Part shown: one piece after another, positions 3,183 through 5,045 of the stretch | Layout: each line of letters starts with the position of its first letter | Numbering within the stretch: position 1 is the first letter of the stretch | Source: Candidatus Sungbacteria bacterium RIFCSPHIGHO2_02_FULL_52_23 | GTDB lineage: Bacteria; Patescibacteriota; Minisyncoccia; Sungbacterales; HO2-52-23 | DNA length: 5,045 bases | Direction: 5' to 3' | NCBI GenBank assembly: GCA_001820655.1 | Contig: MHQM01000037.1 | Coordinates: 1-5,045, forward strand | Made by a program: the position numbers and the translations under genes | Notes under the pieces: generated by a model | Database searches by the model: none | What the model saw: only the letters and a program-made list of their open reading frames with translations | Told to the model about the DNA's origin: nothing

Positions 3183-4958
3183 ATGCAATCCTCTGCAATC
3201 CGGAGAAAATTTCTGGATTTTTTTGAAAAACGCGGCCATACGGTCGTGCCGTCGTCTTCTCTGATACCCGACGATCCGTCGGTGCTTTTGACGACGGCAG
3301 GCATGCAGCAATTCAAGCCCTACTATACGGGCGAGGCTGATCCGATGACGTCCATACACCCCACGCTTGGCCGAGCGCTCGGCAGTCGCAATGCGGTATC
3401 CATTCAGAAATCATTTCGTACTTCGGATATAGACGAAGTGGGCGATGAGCGTCATCTGACATTTTTTGAAATGATGGGCAATTTTTCTTTTGGTGGGTAC
3501 TTTAAGAAAGAAGCGATAAAATATGCATTTGACTTTTTGACAGAAGAAGTAGGACTTGAAATTTCTTATGTAACGATCTTTGAAGGCAAGGACACCATCG
3601 GCGTGCCAAAAGACGAAGCATCGCGGAAAATATGGCAATCTTTGGGGGTAACCGATATACGCGAAGAAGGCATTGAGGATGTATTTTGGGGCCCCACCGG
3701 ATCATCCGGCCCATGCGGCCCCACGACCGAGGTTTACTGCAAAAACGGTGCAGGGGAGGATATTGAAGTATGGAATATCGTATTTAACGAGTTTTTTTTC
3801 AACGGATCGCGTGAGGAATTGCTTTTAGGCGCATCCGGCAAAAAGTTAGAACGTCTCAAAACCCCGGGCGTAGATACCGGTATGGGTTTGGAGCGCCTTG
3901 CGATGTGTGTACAGAAGACAAAGACAGTTTTTGAAACGGATTTGTTTGAAGAGCATATCGCGGTATTACCTGCGGACTATACCGATCGCCAAAAGCGCAT
4001 TGTGGCGGATCATGCACGCGCGGGAGTATTTCTCCTAGCCGACGGCATCCGGCCGTCCAATAAAGACCGCGGCTATATTCTGCGTCGTCTCCTGCGTCGC
4101 GCGATCGTATCGGGATCGGATATTGCGCGTCTGCTTGAAATTACGGTCGCGCAATACGGCGCTTTTTACCCCGAGCTTACCCATGAGCATGGTCGGATAC
4201 TTGCCGCGTATGTCGATGAGCATGCGAAATTTTCCCGCACGCTTCGCCATGGACTCAAAGAACTTGAACGTACTGAAACTCTTGATGCCAAATCGGCATT
4301 TCGGCTTTATGAAAGCTTCGGCCTGCCGTATGAGGTGATCAAGGATTACGATGGCGGCAAAAAAACTCTGGGACTCACGCGTGAAGCGTTTGATGAAGAA
4401 TTCAGAAAACATCAGGAAATTTCTCGCGCCGGATCAACAGCAAAATTCGGCGGGCATGGGCTTTATATGAAGACGGGCGAAGTGACGATCCGCGATGAAT
4501 CGGAAGTGGAGAAAGTAACGCGCTTGCATACGGCCACACATTTGCTTCATGCGGCTTTGCGCGCGGTCTTGGGGTCGGAAGTGCGGCAGGACGGATCGGA
4601 TATTACTGTGGAGCGTACGCGATTTGATTTTAGGTTTCCGCGTAAGGTGACTGCGGATGAACTCAAAAAAGTGGAGGATTGGGTCAATAATACCGTGCGT
4701 CGCGATCTTACAGTACAGTGGGAAGAAATGGCGTATGAGGAGGGGATCAAGAAAGGCGCTTTGGGATTTTTCCGCGAGAAGTATCCGCCGCGCGTGAAAA
4801 TATACACGATGTATGACACGGCAAGCGATGAGGTAATATCGTGCGAATTTTGCGGCGGGCCGCACGTGACGCATACCGCCGAGGTGGGGAAGTTTACAAT
4901 CATCAAAGAAGAAGCATCATCCGCCGGAGTGCGGAGAATACGCGGAGTGGTGGAGTGA
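3183..4958 (+). CDS. alaS: Alanine--tRNA ligase, compact form with editing domain
   Basis: Class II synthetase that charges tRNA-Ala in the cytoplasm and clears mischarged Ser/Gly-tRNA. 591 residues against about 876 in E. coli. Seen: N-terminal MQSSAIRRKFLDFFEKRGH, typical of the family start; TTAGMQQFKPYY (37-48); motif 2 region QKSFRTSDIDEVG to HLTFFEMMGNFSFG (75-105); WGPTGSSGPCGP (169-180); motif 3 GVDTGMGLERLA (229-240); tRNA-recognition helices with ADHARAGVFLLADGIRPSN and DRGYILRRLLRRAI (275-308); editing domain with zinc ligands HTATH (His449, His453) and CGGPH (Cys557, His561). The protein stops at AGVRRIRGVVE, the end of the editing domain. It lacks the C-terminal C-Ala domain, and the roughly 100-residue beta-barrel normally before the HxxxH motif is reduced to a short linker (about 415-447). 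ATG 3183 is chosen over 3174 by homology and promoter position. No Shine-Dalgarno is present. Confidence 0.96.
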   Translation: MQSSAIRRKFLDFFEKRGHTVVPSSSLIPDDPSVLLTTAGMQQFKPYYTGEADPMTSIHPTLGRALGSRNAVSIQKSFRTSDIDEVGDERHLTFFEMMGNFSFGGYFKKEAIKYAFDFLTEEVGLEISYVTIFEGKDTIGVPKDEASRKIWQSLGVTDIREEGIEDVFWGPTGSSGPCGPTTEVYCKNGAGEDIEVWNIVFNEFFFNGSREELLLGASGKKLERLKTPGVDTGMGLERLAMCVQKTKTVFETDLFEEHIAVLPADYTDRQKRIVADHARAGVFLLADGIRPSNKDRGYILRRLLRRAIVSGSDIARLLEITVAQYGAFYPELTHEHGRILAAYVDEHAKFSRTLRHGLKELERTETLDAKSAFRLYESFGLPYEVIKDYDGGKKTLGLTREAFDEEFRKHQEISRAGSTAKFGGHGLYMKTGEVTIRDESEVEKVTRLHTATHLLHAALRAVLGSEVRQDGSDITVERTRFDFRFPRKVTADELKKVEDWVNNTVRRDLTVQWEEMAYEEGIKKGALGFFREKYPPRVKIYTMYDTASDEVISCEFCGGPHVTHTAEVGKFTIIKEEASSAGVRRIRGVVE

Positions 4959-4984
4959 TAGCCTGTGCTCTTGACATAGGCTAT
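4958..4984 (+). other. Hairpin at the alaS stop overlapping the next -35 box
   Basis: ATAGCCTGTG (4958-4967) pairs with CATAGGCTAT (4975-4984) with one G-T wobble and a 7-base loop. Only a weak AT-rich tail (TATTATCTG region) follows. It could act as a poor terminator for alaS; the -35 TTGACA of the next promoter sits in its loop and right arm. Confidence 0.4.
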
Positions 4985-4999
4985 TATCTGTGATACAAT
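4971..4999 (+). promoter_or_regulatory. Strong promoter for a unit beyond the window
   Basis: Perfect -35 TTGACA (4971-4976), a 17-base spacer and -10 TACAAT (4994-4999) with an extended -10 TG at 4991-4992 (TGATACAAT). It is the closest to consensus of the four candidates here. The expected start is near 5006. The product driven is not in the window. Confidence 0.85.
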
Positions 5000-5002
5000 C
5001 GC

Positions 5003-5040
5003 AACACGGTGCTCATAGTGAGTATCGTGTTTTTGTTCTT
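5003..5040 (+). terminator. Hairpin with U-rich tail just after the promoter
   Basis: A 13-bp stem (5003-5015 with 5019-5031), two of the pairs G-T wobbles, has a 3-base loop TAG and leads into a T-rich tail (T5030-T5034, then GTTCTT). It has terminator form. It may end alaS read-through transcripts, but it also covers the predicted start (about 5006) of the next unit, so that mRNA would begin within the stem. It could be an attenuator, a 5'-protecting hairpin, or simply the alaS terminator placed after a promoter. Confidence 0.5.
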
Positions 5041-5045
5041 ACAAT

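Noticed and set aside
3370..3383. Perfect 14-bp palindrome GCCGAGCGCTCGGC in alaS
   Set aside because: It falls in codons for a conserved stretch and is explained by codon choice; no repeat or second copy is seen.
3689..3724. GC-rich self-complementary stretch in alaS
   Set aside because: It encodes the conserved GPTGSSGPCGP motif; Gly and Pro codons alone produce the complementarity.
4434..4874. Minus-strand open frame of 146 codons opposite alaS
   Set aside because: Complement of the conserved editing domain; no start context and no protein signature.
1..5045. CRISPR array, tRNA or rRNA genes, toxin-antitoxin or phage genes
   Set aside because: No spaced direct repeats, tRNA cloverleaf with T-loop consensus, or related protein motifs could be found on either strand.

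Overview
The window looks like an ordinary chromosomal segment of an uncultivated, reduced-genome bacterium, most likely of the Patescibacteria/CPR (Parcubacteria-like) group. This is an inference from protein style. The alanyl-tRNA synthetase is a short single-chain form of about 590 residues with the variant motif WGPTGSSGPCGPTTEVY and CGGPH. MnmA has the PSIPCNFKEDRYDAM variant in place of the common segment after its first domain strands. Two of the three complete genes have promoters almost touching their start codons. TGA ends mnmA and alaS, so the code is the standard bacterial one and not the TGA=Gly code of Gracilibacteria. All genes lie on the + strand.

Layout: (1) 1-324, the 3' two thirds of a TspO/MBR membrane protein gene. 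(2) 315-532, a compact 201-bp inverted-repeat element with nested hairpins and an 8-9 bp target duplication, inserted exactly at the tspO stop codon (MITE-like, no coding capacity). (3) 533-632, a G-rich stretch with an inverted repeat, a potential G-quadruplex and a near-consensus promoter. (4) 633-1709, mnmA, whose variable loops are written by two heptanucleotide tandem repeats and a small GC palindrome. (5) 1710-1821, a promoter-like sequence, then a small hairpin and a strong Shine-Dalgarno site. (6) 1822-3066, a primary-type sigma-70 factor gene. (7) 3089-3131, a strong intrinsic terminator. (8) 3147-4958, a promoter and a leaderless alaS. (9) 4959-5045, a consensus extended -10 promoter followed at once by a hairpin with a U-rich tail, serving something beyond the window.

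The genes are separate transcription units more than one operon: each of mnmA, rpoD and alaS has its own candidate promoter, and rpoD is closed by a terminator. Functionally, mnmA (2-thiolation of tRNA wobble uridine) and alaS (charging and proofreading of tRNA-Ala) serve translation, and the sigma factor sets promoter recognition. Its -35 and -10 contact residues fit the TTGACA/TATAAT-like promoters seen here. No phage, CRISPR or defence genes are visible. The main unexplained object is the structured insertion element after tspO. The minimal AlaRS architecture, the heptamer repeats in mnmA and the leaderless promoter design are the next most interesting.
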